DNA from: Ardenticatenales bacterium
GTDB taxonomy: Bacteria > Chloroflexota > Anaerolineae > Epilineales > Epilineaceae
DNA: 64,000 nucleotides
Reading direction: 5' to 3'
Assembly (NCBI GenBank): GCA_020853525.1
Contig: JADYYS010000065.1
Coordinates: 1 to 64,000 of the forward strand
Part shown: one piece after another, positions 51,945 to 60,449 of the stretch
Layout of the letters: each line of letters opens with the position of its first letter
Position numbering within the stretch: position 1 is the stretch's first letter
Notes under the pieces: model-generated
What the model saw: the letters and a program-made list of their open reading frames with translations, nothing else
Databases searched by the model: none
Told to the model about the DNA's origin: nothing
Position numbers and translations under genes: made by a program

Positions 51945-52940
51945 TCAATCCCAAACCAACGCCCCCCCCGTCTGATACTCCGTCACCCGCGTCTCGAAGA
52001 AGTTCTTCTCCTTCTGCAGGTCGACCGATTGCGCCATCCACGGGAACGGGTTGGGCGTGCCGTAGCGCTTGGGCATGTCCAGGCGCTCCAGGCGGCGGTC
52101 GGCGATGTGCTCGACGTACTGGCAGAACTGTTCGGCGTTGATGCCGAGCAGGCCGCGCGGGCAGGCGTCCCAGGCGTAGCGCTGCTCGAGGTCGACGGCG
52201 CGCTCGATGAGGGAGAGGATCTCGGCCTCGAAGGCGGCGGTCCAGACGCCGGGGTTCTCGGCGCGGATCGTCTGGATGAGGTCGCAGCCGAAGGCCAAGT
52301 GGATGCTCTCGTCGCGCATGATGAACTCGAACTGCTCGCCGATGCCGACCATCTTGTTCTGGCGGCGCATGGCCAGCATCATCGCGAAGCCCGCGTAGAA
52401 GAAGATGCCCTCCATGATCACGTAGAAGCCCACGAGGTCACGCAGGAACTTGCGGACGTTGTCGTCCCCTTCCGTCGAGAACGTCGGGCTGAAGACGGAT
52501 TGCGTCAGGCTGACGACGAACGCGTCCTTGTCCTTGATGGACGGGATCGTCTCGTACATCGTGTAGATCTCGTCGGGATCCAGGCCGAGCGTGTCGCAGC
52601 AGTAGATGAACGTGTCCGTGTGGACGGCCTCTTCGTACGCCTGGCGCAGCAGGTACTGGCGCGCCTCGGGCGCCGTGATGTGGTGGTAGACCGCCAGGAC
52701 GATGTTGTTGGCCGTCAGGGACTCGGCGGTCGAGAAGAAGCCGAGGTTCCACAGGACCATCCGGCGCTCATCGGCCGTGATGACGTGGTCGCTCTTCCAC
52801 TGCTCGACGTCCTTTTGCATGCTGACTTCCTCGGGCACCCAGTTGTTGGCGACGCCGGCCTTGTAGTGGCGGCGAGCCCAGGGGTAGTGGAGGGGGAGGA
52901 TCTTGTTGGGGTCGGTCTTGGTGCTGTTGATGACGGGCAT
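51945..52940 (-). CDS. nrdB: Ribonucleotide reductase beta subunit, class Ic type
   Basis: This 331-residue R2 protein has the di-metal ligands of class I RNR, including E104 and H107 in YEEAVHTDTF, a later EGIFFYAGF (Glu) and RDESIHLAFG (Glu, His). The usual radical Tyr (E. coli Y122 position) is Phe 111, and the Asp of the first ligand (E. coli D84) is Glu 73; spacing is conserved (31 residues from E73 to E104). This Glu/Phe combination is the mark of class Ic (Chlamydia-type) R2, which uses a Mn/Fe cofactor and no tyrosyl radical. It lies just downstream of nrdA. ATG 52940 is the start. Confidence 0.92.
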   Translation of the reverse strand: MPVINSTKTDPNKILPLHYPWARRHYKAGVANNWVPEEVSMQKDVEQWKSDHVITADERRMVLWNLGFFSTAESLTANNIVLAVYHHITAPEARQYLLRQAYEEAVHTDTFIYCCDTLGLDPDEIYTMYETIPSIKDKDAFVVSLTQSVFSPTFSTEGDDNVRKFLRDLVGFYVIMEGIFFYAGFAMMLAMRRQNKMVGIGEQFEFIMRDESIHLAFGCDLIQTIRAENPGVWTAAFEAEILSLIERAVDLEQRYAWDACPRGLLGINAEQFCQYVEHIADRRLERLDMPKRYGTPNPFPWMAQSVDLQKEKNFFETRVTEYQTGGALVWD

Positions 52941-53006
52941 GGGTGGGCGTCCATTTCGTCGCGGGGGCCGGGCGAGGGCCGAGGGGGTGATGTGGCGGGG
53001 GTGGAC

Positions 53007-53018
53007 GACGCATGCGTC
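53007..53018. repeat. Palindrome GACGCATGCGTC between nrdB and nrdA
   Basis: A perfect 12-bp palindrome in the 132-base nrdA-nrdB gap, next to GCCCCTACG. The same GTAGGGGC-type sequence flanks palindromes at about 46840 and 56336, so it belongs to a family of extragenic repeats. Confidence 0.55.
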
Positions 53019-53072
53019 GCCCCTACGCGGGGGATGGATGGGGGTGCGGCGGCATGACATCTTGGGGGGTGG

Positions 53073-56021
53073 TCATTGGCAGGCCTCGCAGTCGGGATCG
53101 TCGATGCGGCAGAGCTTGGGGCCGTCGTAGGTGTCGGGTGCGGTATCCGTGCCGTTGCCGTTGCTGGGACGATGCCCGTTGCCGTTGATGTACACCGCCG
53201 GTTGCAGGCCCCGGTTGTCGCTCACGCGCGCCGGCGCCAGCGGCACGGCGATGTCGGGCGCGGGGGCGGCAGTCGGCGGCGCGGGTGATGTCGCCGCCGC
53301 CGTCGCGGCCGACGTCGCGGCCACAGGCGCGGGGGCTTCCTGCTCGCGCATCTGCGTGAAGCCGAACTTGGCGGCGTCCAGCGTCGACTTCTCGACGCCG
53401 CTGACGGCCATCGTGCGCAGGTAGTACGTGGTCTTCAGGCCGGCGCGCCAGGCCTGGAGGTAGACGTCGGCCAACTGCTTGCCCGAAGTGCCGCGCAGGA
53501 AGATGTTCAGCGACTGGCTCTGGTCGATCCACTTGCCGCGCGCGGCGGCCAGCTGGACCATCCAGGCCGGGTCGACCTCGAACGCTTCCTGATGCTTCAG
53601 GCGCAGGGCTTCCGGGATCCGCTCGATCTGGTCGAGGCTGCCGTCGCGGAACTTCAGCTCGTCGAGCATGTCCTGGTCCCACAGCCCGAGCGCTTTCAGG
53701 TCGTTCACGAGGTAGTGGTTCACGACGACGAACTCGCCGGAGATGTTCGCCTTCACGTACAGGTTCTTGAAGATCGGCTCGATGGACGGGTAGCAGCCCG
53801 CGATGTTCGAGATCGTCGCGGTGGGGGCGATGGCCATCGTGTTCGAGTTGCGCATGCCGTGCGCGCGGACGTGGGCGTATACGCCTCCCCAGTCCAGACG
53901 GCGCGTGCGCGAGACCTCGATGTCCGAGCCGCGCTCGGCGGCGAGGAGGTCGAGCGTGTCCACCGGGAAGATGCCGCGGTCCCACTTGGAGCCGGCGTAC
54001 GACGGGTATGTGCCGCGCTCGGCGGCGAGCTGCGAGCTTGCCTGGATCACGTGATAGCTCACGAGCTCCATGCTGTAGTCGGCCCATTCGAGCGCGGCCG
54101 GGTCGCTGAAGCCGCAGCCCAAGCCGTAGAGCATGTCCTGGAAGCCCATCACGCCGAGACCGATCGGCCGGTGGCGCATGTTGGACGCCTTGGCCTCCGG
54201 CGTCGGGTAGTAGTTGATGTCGATCACGTTGTCGAGCATCCGGATGGCGGTCGTCACGGTGTCGGCGACGAGCGCGGCGTCGAGCCGTCCGTCCACGACG
54301 TGGCGGCCGAGGTTCACCGAGCCCAGATTGCAGACGGCGGTCTCGTCGCGCGACGTGTTCAGCGTGATCTCGGTGCACAGGTTGGAGCTGTGGACGACGC
54401 CCACGTGGTCCTGCGGCGAGCGGACGTTGCACGGGTCTTTGAACGTGATCCACGGGTGGCCGGTCTCGAAGAGCATCGTCAGCATCTTGCGCCACAGCGC
54501 GCGGGCCTGGATCGTCTTGTAGAGCGCGATCTCGCCGCGCCGGGCCCGTGCCTCGTACACGCCGTAGCGTTCGGCGAACGCGCGGCCGTACGTGTCGTGC
54601 AGGTCGGGGACCTCATCCGGAGAGAACAGCGTCCACTCGCCGTCCTCCGCCACGCGCTGCATGAAGAGGTCGGGGATCCAGTTGGCCGTGTTCATGTCGT
54701 GCGCGCGGCGGCGCTCGTCGCCGGTGTTGCGGCGCAGGTCGAGGAAGTCCTCGATGTCGTAGTGCCACGTCTCCAGGTAGGCGCACGTGGCGCCGCGGCG
54801 CTTGCCGCTGCGGTTGATCGCCATCGTCACGTCGTTGGCGATCTTGAGGAACGGGATCACGCCCTGGCTCTCGACGTGCGTGGAGTGGATGGCCGCGCCG
54901 GTTCCGCGGACGTTCGTCCAGTCGTTGCCGAGGCCGCCGGACCACTTGGAGAGCTGCGCGTTGTCGGCGTAGCTCTTGAAGATGTGGCCGAGGTCGTCGT
55001 CCACGGTCGTGATGTAGCAGCTGGACAGCTGCGGGTGCGACGTGCCGGCGTGGAAAAGGGTGGGCGTGCTCGGCACGTAGCGGAGCGACGAGATGAGGTC
55101 GTAGAACCGGATCGCCGTCCCCTCGCGGTCCGCCTCCGCGACGGAGAGGCCCATCGCCACGCGCATCCAGAACGCCTGCGGCAGCTCGAACGGGCGGCCG
55201 TCGCGGCGGGCGAAGTAGCGCTCGTAGAGCGTCTGGGCGCCGAGGTACTGGAACAGCGTGTCGCGCGACGGATCGAGCGCGGCGGCGAGCCGATCGAGGT
55301 CGAACTCGCCGAGGCGGGCATCGAACTGGCCGTCGCGCACCGCCAGGCGGATCTGGTCGATGAACGTCTGGCGGTAGGCCGCGTCGACATCGGCCGGTGC
55401 GAGCGAGCGGCCGATGACCTCCTTGCGCAGCTTTTGCAGGAGCAGCCGCGCGGCGAGCGTGCTGAAGTCCGGCTCGCGCTCGATGTACGTCGCGGCCGCC
55501 ATGACCATCGCCTGCTCGATCCGGCCCGTCGGGATCCCGTCGTATACGTTGTGCACGACCTCGCGCACGACGTCGTCGACATCGCCGTCGCCGATCTCCA
55601 GGTCGTGCGACAGGCGACGGACGGTCTCCGCGATCGGCTTAACGTTAAAAAGGACGACGCGCCCATCGCGCTTGACGACGGTCAGCTTGCCGAGCTTGGC
55701 GCTCTCGACGGCCTGCTGGCGCGCCTGCTCGCGGACGTTCTGGCGGTCGGCGCGGTAGAGGATGTAGGCCTTGGCGACGTCGTAGAGCCCCTCGCGCATG
55801 AGGTGCTTCTCGACGATGTCCTGGACGTTCTCGACGTTCGGATAGAAGTCCGTGAACCGCTGCTCGACCTCGTCGCACACGCGCTCGGCCACGCCAAGCA
55901 CCTGGATCTCCGGAATCGCCACGCCGGTGGCCGCCACAGCCTTGCCGATGGCGCCGGCGATCCGCTCGGCATCGAACTCCGCGACCTCTCCATTGCGCTT
56001 GATGACCTTGAGATCGAGCAT
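53073..56021 (-). CDS. nrdA: Ribonucleotide reductase alpha subunit with two ATP-cone domains
   Basis: This 982-residue R1 has two ATP cones at the N terminus (LKVIKRNGEVAEFDAERIAG near residues 3-22, and LTVVKRDGRVVLFNVKPIAE near 113-132). The catalytic barrel includes LSSCYITTVDDDLGHIF and NLCTEITLNTSRDETAVCNL, with the Cys/Asn/Glu active-site residues; GSVNLGRHV and MRNSNTMAIAPTATISNIAG follow. It ends DPDCEACQ, the Cys pair that is re-reduced by thioredoxin or glutaredoxin. Several ATP cones are also found with class Ic enzymes. Start ATG 56021, with nrdB following 132 bases later. Confidence 0.95.
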   Translation of the reverse strand: MLDLKVIKRNGEVAEFDAERIAGAIGKAVAATGVAIPEIQVLGVAERVCDEVEQRFTDFYPNVENVQDIVEKHLMREGLYDVAKAYILYRADRQNVREQARQQAVESAKLGKLTVVKRDGRVVLFNVKPIAETVRRLSHDLEIGDGDVDDVVREVVHNVYDGIPTGRIEQAMVMAAATYIEREPDFSTLAARLLLQKLRKEVIGRSLAPADVDAAYRQTFIDQIRLAVRDGQFDARLGEFDLDRLAAALDPSRDTLFQYLGAQTLYERYFARRDGRPFELPQAFWMRVAMGLSVAEADREGTAIRFYDLISSLRYVPSTPTLFHAGTSHPQLSSCYITTVDDDLGHIFKSYADNAQLSKWSGGLGNDWTNVRGTGAAIHSTHVESQGVIPFLKIANDVTMAINRSGKRRGATCAYLETWHYDIEDFLDLRRNTGDERRRAHDMNTANWIPDLFMQRVAEDGEWTLFSPDEVPDLHDTYGRAFAERYGVYEARARRGEIALYKTIQARALWRKMLTMLFETGHPWITFKDPCNVRSPQDHVGVVHSSNLCTEITLNTSRDETAVCNLGSVNLGRHVVDGRLDAALVADTVTTAIRMLDNVIDINYYPTPEAKASNMRHRPIGLGVMGFQDMLYGLGCGFSDPAALEWADYSMELVSYHVIQASSQLAAERGTYPSYAGSKWDRGIFPVDTLDLLAAERGSDIEVSRTRRLDWGGVYAHVRAHGMRNSNTMAIAPTATISNIAGCYPSIEPIFKNLYVKANISGEFVVVNHYLVNDLKALGLWDQDMLDELKFRDGSLDQIERIPEALRLKHQEAFEVDPAWMVQLAAARGKWIDQSQSLNIFLRGTSGKQLADVYLQAWRAGLKTTYYLRTMAVSGVEKSTLDAAKFGFTQMREQEAPAPVAATSAATAAATSPAPPTAAPAPDIAVPLAPARVSDNRGLQPAVYINGNGHRPSNGNGTDTAPDTYDGPKLCRIDDPDCEACQ

Positions 56022-56139
56022 GGGGGGCGTCCTCCAAATGGCAATCGGTTCGTCGGCCGAGGCGACGGCCGGAAGGGGGCGGGAGCGCGGCGACGACGGC
56101 ACCCGGCCGCAGCGCGGCGACCCGGGCGCGTGACGGGCG

Positions 56140-56168
56140 ATGGTACCGTATGTTGTGGTGTGTGACAA
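56140..56168 (-). promoter_or_regulatory. Candidate nrdA promoter
   Basis: On the minus strand TTGTCA (56168-56163), 17 bases, then TACCAT (56145-56140). It would start transcription about 110 bases before the nrdA ATG 56021. I see no clear NrdR-box pair. The rest of the 56022-56361 gap has no gene. Confidence 0.5.
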
Positions 56169-56335
56169 CCGGACCCTACGACATGCGGGACGATCGGTGC
56201 CGGAGGTTTAAGAGTGAGCGTCGGTGAGGCGGGGAAGTGTGCGGAGCGGCAGACGCAATCTTGTCGGTTCCGGCCCGCCTGCGCGCCGCCGGACCAGCCG
56301 AACCTCGACCGTTTCGCGCATCCACCGCCATGTAG

Positions 56336-56355
56336 GGGCACGGCATGCCGTGCCC
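56336..56355. repeat. 20-bp perfect palindrome near the end of the metal-binding protein gene
   Basis: GGGCACGGCATGCCGTGCCC, preceded by TGTAG. It lies just past the stop (56362, minus strand) of the metal-binding protein gene and may act as its terminator. It belongs to the GTAGGGGC-type palindrome family described in the findings. Confidence 0.7.
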
Positions 56356-56361
56356 GAAGGC

Positions 56362-57438
56362 CTACCGCAGCGCCTCGACGATCGTCGTGACGTTGTGGTG
56401 CATGAACGCCACGTACGTCCCCGCCGGTCCGTCCGGCGCCGAGAGCGCTTCCGCATAGATCGACACGAGCCGCGTCCCGGTATCCGCGGCGACGCGCTCG
56501 CCGAGCGCCGTCGGCACGGTCTCGCCGGTGAAGATGGCCGTCACGCCGTGCGCCGCGATGGCCGCCTCGAGCGCGGCGAGGTCCTTGGCCGACGGCTCGG
56601 CCTCCGTGCTCACGCTCGGGACGACGGCGCCGATCTCGGTGAAGCCGTAGGCGGCCGCGAAGTAGCCGAGCACTTCGTGGTCCGTCACGAGCACGCGGCG
56701 GTCGGGCGGGATCGCGCTCGTTTGCGCGCGGATCCAGATGTCGAGCGCGTCGAGCTCGGCGGTGTAGGCGGTGGCGTTCGCCTGGTAGACGGCGGAACCG
56801 GGCGGGTCGGCGGCAGCCAACGCGGCGGCGATGTTGCGCACCCAGACCTTGACGCGCACCGGGTCCCACCAGACGTGCGGGTTGTCGGCGGGGTCCGCCG
56901 GTGGCGCACCGCGCATCGTCGCGATGCCGTCCGACACCGCGATGCGCTGCGCACCGCGGTCACCGGCAGGGTGAAAGGACGCGAGCAGAGGTTCGAGCGA
57001 GACCTCGAGGTGCAGGCCGTTCTCGAAGACGATCGTCGCCGCCTCGATCGCCGCCAAGTCGCCGGGGCTTGGCTTGTAGTCGTGTGGGTCGCTGTCCGGG
57101 CCGATGAGGACGTGCACCGCCACCCGCTCGCCGCCGACGGCCTTCACGACGTCGCCGACCAGGGACGTCGTCGCGATGACGTCGAGGGTCGGCGAGACGA
57201 CGGCGGTGGGGGCGGGCGCCGGGGCGAGCGGCGGGACGGCGGGGTGGGACGCCATCCGGGTCGGGGCGACCGGGGCGATCGGGGCGGCGGTGGGGGTGCG
57301 GCAGGCGGTGGTCGCGACGAGTAGGAGGAGGCCCGGCAGGGCGATCGCCCTGCCGAACGACCTTCCGGCGATGGCGCACGACCGGAGGCGATCGCCGTCG
57401 GGGGCGGCGTCGCCGCGGCGGTGCAGCGCAGACGGCAT
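56362..57438 (-). CDS. Zinc/manganese ABC transporter substrate-binding lipoprotein (ZnuA/TroA family)
   Basis: This 358-residue protein has a lipobox LLLVATTAC near residue 46 and the ZnuA/TroA fold: GPDSDPHDYKPSPGDL (metal His), DNPHVWWDPVRVKVW (metal His), RVLVTDHEVLGYFA (metal His) and SVSTEAEPSAKDLAAL (Glu ligand region). It should bind Zn or Mn outside the membrane. No permease or ATPase gene lies next to it in this window. A Fur-type box sits 22 bases before ATG 57438. Confidence 0.85.
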   Translation of the reverse strand: MPSALHRRGDAAPDGDRLRSCAIAGRSFGRAIALPGLLLLVATTACRTPTAAPIAPVAPTRMASHPAVPPLAPAPAPTAVVSPTLDVIATTSLVGDVVKAVGGERVAVHVLIGPDSDPHDYKPSPGDLAAIEAATIVFENGLHLEVSLEPLLASFHPAGDRGAQRIAVSDGIATMRGAPPADPADNPHVWWDPVRVKVWVRNIAAALAAADPPGSAVYQANATAYTAELDALDIWIRAQTSAIPPDRRVLVTDHEVLGYFAAAYGFTEIGAVVPSVSTEAEPSAKDLAALEAAIAAHGVTAIFTGETVPTALGERVAADTGTRLVSIYAEALSAPDGPAGTYVAFMHHNVTTIVEALR

Positions 57439-57459
57439 CGGTCACCTCGCATCCAGCAA

Positions 57460-57474
57460 TGAGAATCATTCTCA
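57460..57474. promoter_or_regulatory. Fur/Zur/Mur-type operator
   Basis: TGAGAATCATTCTCA, a perfect 7-1-7 inverted repeat that differs from the Fur consensus TGATAATNATTATCA at two positions. It lies 22 bases upstream of the metal-binding protein start on the minus strand and should mediate metal-dependent repression. Which Fur-family member acts cannot be told. Confidence 0.75.
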
Positions 57475-57509
57475 GTAGATGCGGCCAGTCTAGGACCATG
57501 CGCTTGGCC

Positions 57510-57569
57510 GGTCAAGTGCCTGGTCAAGTGCCTGGTCGAGTGCCAGGTCACGTGCCTCGTCGCGTGCCT
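57510..57569. repeat. Five tandem 12-bp repeats
   Basis: Five imperfect copies of GGTCAAGTGCCT (57510-57521, 57522-57533, 57534-57545, 57546-57557, 57558-57569) lie between the divergent metal-binding protein and aspartoacylase genes; a further partial copy is at about 57578-57589. Confidence 0.85.
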
Positions 57570-57694
57570 GAAAGTCTCGTCACGTCCCTGAGAAGTTTTG
57601 TACCCGACCGCAACGCTGTGTTATGGTGAATCAAGCGCTGCCGCCTCCGGTTCTGGGTCGTCAGGCACGGGCAGCGCGCGAGGAACACCGTCTC

Positions 57695-58816
57695 ATGTCC
57701 AACGAAGGTGATGGCCCTGGCGAACGCCTCGGCCGGGCCCGCATCGGTTTGGAGATCGCCGGGCGGCGCGTCGGGCTGGGCGAGACCCGCGACCTGTCGC
57801 TCGAGATCGCCCGCAACGCCAGCGGGCGGTCGATCAGTCTCCCGTTCCGCGTCTGCCGCGGGCCGGCGCCCGGCCCGACGGTCTTCGTCGTCGGCGCGGT
57901 GCATGGCGACGAGCTGAACGGGACCGGGATCGTGCGGAGCGTGATGCTCGACGCACCGTTCACGCTCCGGCGCGGATCGCTCGTGCTCGTGCCGGTCGGG
58001 AACATCCTCGGCTTCGAGGATCGCTCGCGCTACCTCCCCGATCGCCGTGACCTCAACCGCAGCTTCCCGGGCGGCCCCGACGGCAGCCTGGCCGGCCGAA
58101 TGGCCCACACCCTGTTCCACGAGATCGTCCTCAAGTGCGACGCCGGCATCGATCTGCACAGCGCCGCCGTGGGCCGGACGAACTACCCGAACATCCGGGC
58201 CGACATGAGCGATCCGTGGACCGCCCGGCTGGCGAAGTCCTTCGGCAGCCCGTTGATCGTGACGGGCACCGGGCCGGGCGGCTCGCTGCGGCATGCGGCC
58301 GTCGCCGCCGGCGTGCCGACGATCGTCCTCGAGGCCGGTGAGGTCTGGAAGGTCGAGCCGAGCGTCGTCGCCTACGGCGTGCAGGGCATCGCCAACGTCC
58401 TCGCGGGGCTCGGGATGATCGACGGGCCGCCGGCCACGCCGCCGTTCCAGGCCGAGATCACGCGCACCGTCTGGGTCCGCGCCGCGCACGGCGGTTTCCT
58501 GCGCTTCCACGTGGCGCCGGGCGACCTCGTCGAAGCCGGCCAGCCGATCGCGACGAACGCCGATCTGCTCGGCCACGAGCTCGGCGTCCTCGTCGCGCCC
58601 GAGGAGGGCGTCGTGCTCGGCATGTCGACGCTGCCCGTCGTGCTGCCCGGCGAGCCGGTGTGCCACATCGCGATGCCCGCGGGCGGCATCGCCCCGATCC
58701 GCCGCGCCCTGCGCCGCCCGGCCGACCGGCACGTCCACGCTCGGCTGCGGGATCACCTGGCGACGAACCTCGCGGTGACGGCGCCGCCGGAGCTCGAGGT
58801 GGCGGCGGCGTCGTAG
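57695..58816 (+). CDS. Succinylglutamate desuccinylase/aspartoacylase-family hydrolase
   Basis: This 373-residue protein has the zinc site pattern of the AspA/AstE family: VVGAVHGDELNGTGIV (His, Glu), the catalytic region RRDLNRSFPGG, and DAGIDLHSAAVGRTNYPN (third metal His). The C-terminal domain (LRFHVAPGDLVEAGQPIA) has the beta-barrel extension common to bacterial members often found with ATP-grasp (RimK-like) ligases, though none is here. ATG 57695 is chosen (AGGAA nine bases upstream); a promoter-like TTGTAC-18-TATGGT at 57598-57627 would rule out the earlier ATG 57623. Confidence 0.8.
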   Translation: MSNEGDGPGERLGRARIGLEIAGRRVGLGETRDLSLEIARNASGRSISLPFRVCRGPAPGPTVFVVGAVHGDELNGTGIVRSVMLDAPFTLRRGSLVLVPVGNILGFEDRSRYLPDRRDLNRSFPGGPDGSLAGRMAHTLFHEIVLKCDAGIDLHSAAVGRTNYPNIRADMSDPWTARLAKSFGSPLIVTGTGPGGSLRHAAVAAGVPTIVLEAGEVWKVEPSVVAYGVQGIANVLAGLGMIDGPPATPPFQAEITRTVWVRAAHGGFLRFHVAPGDLVEAGQPIATNADLLGHELGVLVAPEEGVVLGMSTLPVVLPGEPVCHIAMPAGGIAPIRRALRRPADRHVHARLRDHLATNLAVTAPPELEVAAAS

Positions 58817-58836
58817 CCCTTGGTGCGCGGCGGCGA

Positions 58837-60195
58837 CTACCGCCCCATCGCCAGCAGCGCGATCACGATCCCGAGCGCGGACACGATGGCCATCACGACC
58901 GCAGGCCAAACGGCGCGCCGGCGGCCGAAGGCCACAAGGATTCCGGTCTTGACGATGTTGTTGCCGGAGATCGCGATGACGATCGCCGCTGCCCGTTCCG
59001 CCAGCGCCGGACCGTCGGCCCGGCTCAGGCTGATCACGAACGGATCGAGGTCGGCGACGCCGACGATCGCGGCGAGGCCGTAGAGGCCCGTTCGGCCGTA
59101 CCGCGCGCGCGCCCATTCCGTGGCGATCGTGATCACGACGAACAGGCCGGCGAATGCCAGTGCCGCCCAGATCTCCAGCGGGTTGCCGGCGTGCTCCCGC
59201 AACTCCGTGCCTTCCGCGCCGTCGTCGCCGCGCGCCTTGAACCACCATGCGGTGAGCAGCGTGGCGACGAACGGTGCCGCGAGCCACGGGATGAGGGTCA
59301 GCGCCAGGGCCGGGTTGAAGATCGCCGTCACGACGCTCACCCGCACGAACATCACGGCCGTGGCGATGAGGGCCGCCGCGTTCAGGTCGGCGGCCGGCGC
59401 GCTGCTGGCGCCGAGCCGTCGGGCGACGACGGCCGTCGCCGCCGTCGAGGAGTAGAGACCGCCGAGCGCGGCGCCGGCGATCACGCCGTGGCCGGGCGAG
59501 AGGTACCGCTGCAGGAGGTAGCTGCCGTACGAGAGCGTGCTGATCGCGACGACGGCGAGCCAGACCTCGTACGGCGAGAGGCTCGTCAGGCTGGTGACCG
59601 GGCTGCGCGGCAGGAGCGGCAGGATGACGCCGGCGAGGACGAGGAACCGGGCCAGCGTGAAGATTTCGGCGCGCGGGAAGCGTCGGACGAAAGCGTACAG
59701 CCGCTCCTGGCCGCTCAGCAGCCCGACGACGGCCACCGTGAGGCCGATGACCGCCCACGGCGGCGCGACGAGCGGCAGCGGTCCGAGGCAGTAGGCGACG
59801 AGGGCGCAGGCCGGGATCATGATCTCGGCCCGCCGCAGGTGATGGCGGTGTCGGCGGGGGCGCGGGGCCTCGGCGGCGACGATCGCGCGCCCTGCGCCCG
59901 CCGCGTCGACCTGCCCGCTCGGCGCGCGCGAGTGCGTGTGCGTCTCGGCGCCAGAGTCGCCGATCAGCCGGGCGCGGTACCACGTCCACATCCAGCCGCC
60001 GAGCACCGCCAGCCCGGTGGCGAAGCCGATGAGCCGCACCGGGTCGAGCACGTAGAGCGCGAGGCCGAGGAGCGCGAGGAGCGGGAACGTCCGCACGCCG
60101 CCGGGCCGGTTGGGCTCCGCGGCGTAGAAGTCCTCGAAGGCGAGGCCGAACAGGAACGCGAGGCCGAGGCTGAGGGCGAGGCCGAGCGGCGTCAC
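58837..60195 (-). CDS. DUF4010 / MgtC-like multi-pass membrane protein
   Basis: This 452-residue protein has about twelve membrane helices. It starts TPLGLALSLGLAFLFGLAFE, contains a His/Arg-rich loop near residues 95-120, and has the DUF4010 core (RAEIFTLARFLVLAGVILPL, GGLYSSTAATAVVARR, GVADLDPFVISLSR, ISGNNIVKTGILVAFG). This family is fused or related to MgtC-type proteins; its function is not known. GTG 60195 has AGAGG seven bases upstream. It is divergent from the arr gene. Confidence 0.8.
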   Translation of the reverse strand: MTPLGLALSLGLAFLFGLAFEDFYAAEPNRPGGVRTFPLLALLGLALYVLDPVRLIGFATGLAVLGGWMWTWYRARLIGDSGAETHTHSRAPSGQVDAAGAGRAIVAAEAPRPRRHRHHLRRAEIMIPACALVAYCLGPLPLVAPPWAVIGLTVAVVGLLSGQERLYAFVRRFPRAEIFTLARFLVLAGVILPLLPRSPVTSLTSLSPYEVWLAVVAISTLSYGSYLLQRYLSPGHGVIAGAALGGLYSSTAATAVVARRLGASSAPAADLNAAALIATAVMFVRVSVVTAIFNPALALTLIPWLAAPFVATLLTAWWFKARGDDGAEGTELREHAGNPLEIWAALAFAGLFVVITIATEWARARYGRTGLYGLAAIVGVADLDPFVISLSRADGPALAERAAAIVIAISGNNIVKTGILVAFGRRRAVWPAVVMAIVSALGIVIALLAMGR

Positions 60196-60449
60196 TGCGG
60201 CACCTCTTGGGGTGGGGTGGGTGAGCGGCGTGGGTGGGGGCAGGATATCACCGTTTGGCGGATGGCGTGCCCCGGTTCGGATCGCCGGACCACAATCACC
60301 GCGCAGGGGAGCGGTGGGCGCCGGTCGGGATCGCGTCGTCCGCCGGGGGCGGGATCGGCAGAACGCGCCCCGCGACGATCGTGCGCTATCCTGTACCGTT
60401 GCACCCGGGCCATTTGCGCCCACGATTGACCCACGACAGGAGCAAGCCA

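Noticed and set aside
57548-59989. An 813-codon minus-strand open frame
   Set aside because: It covers the aspartoacylase gene antisense and the DUF4010 gene in a wrong frame and has no domain.
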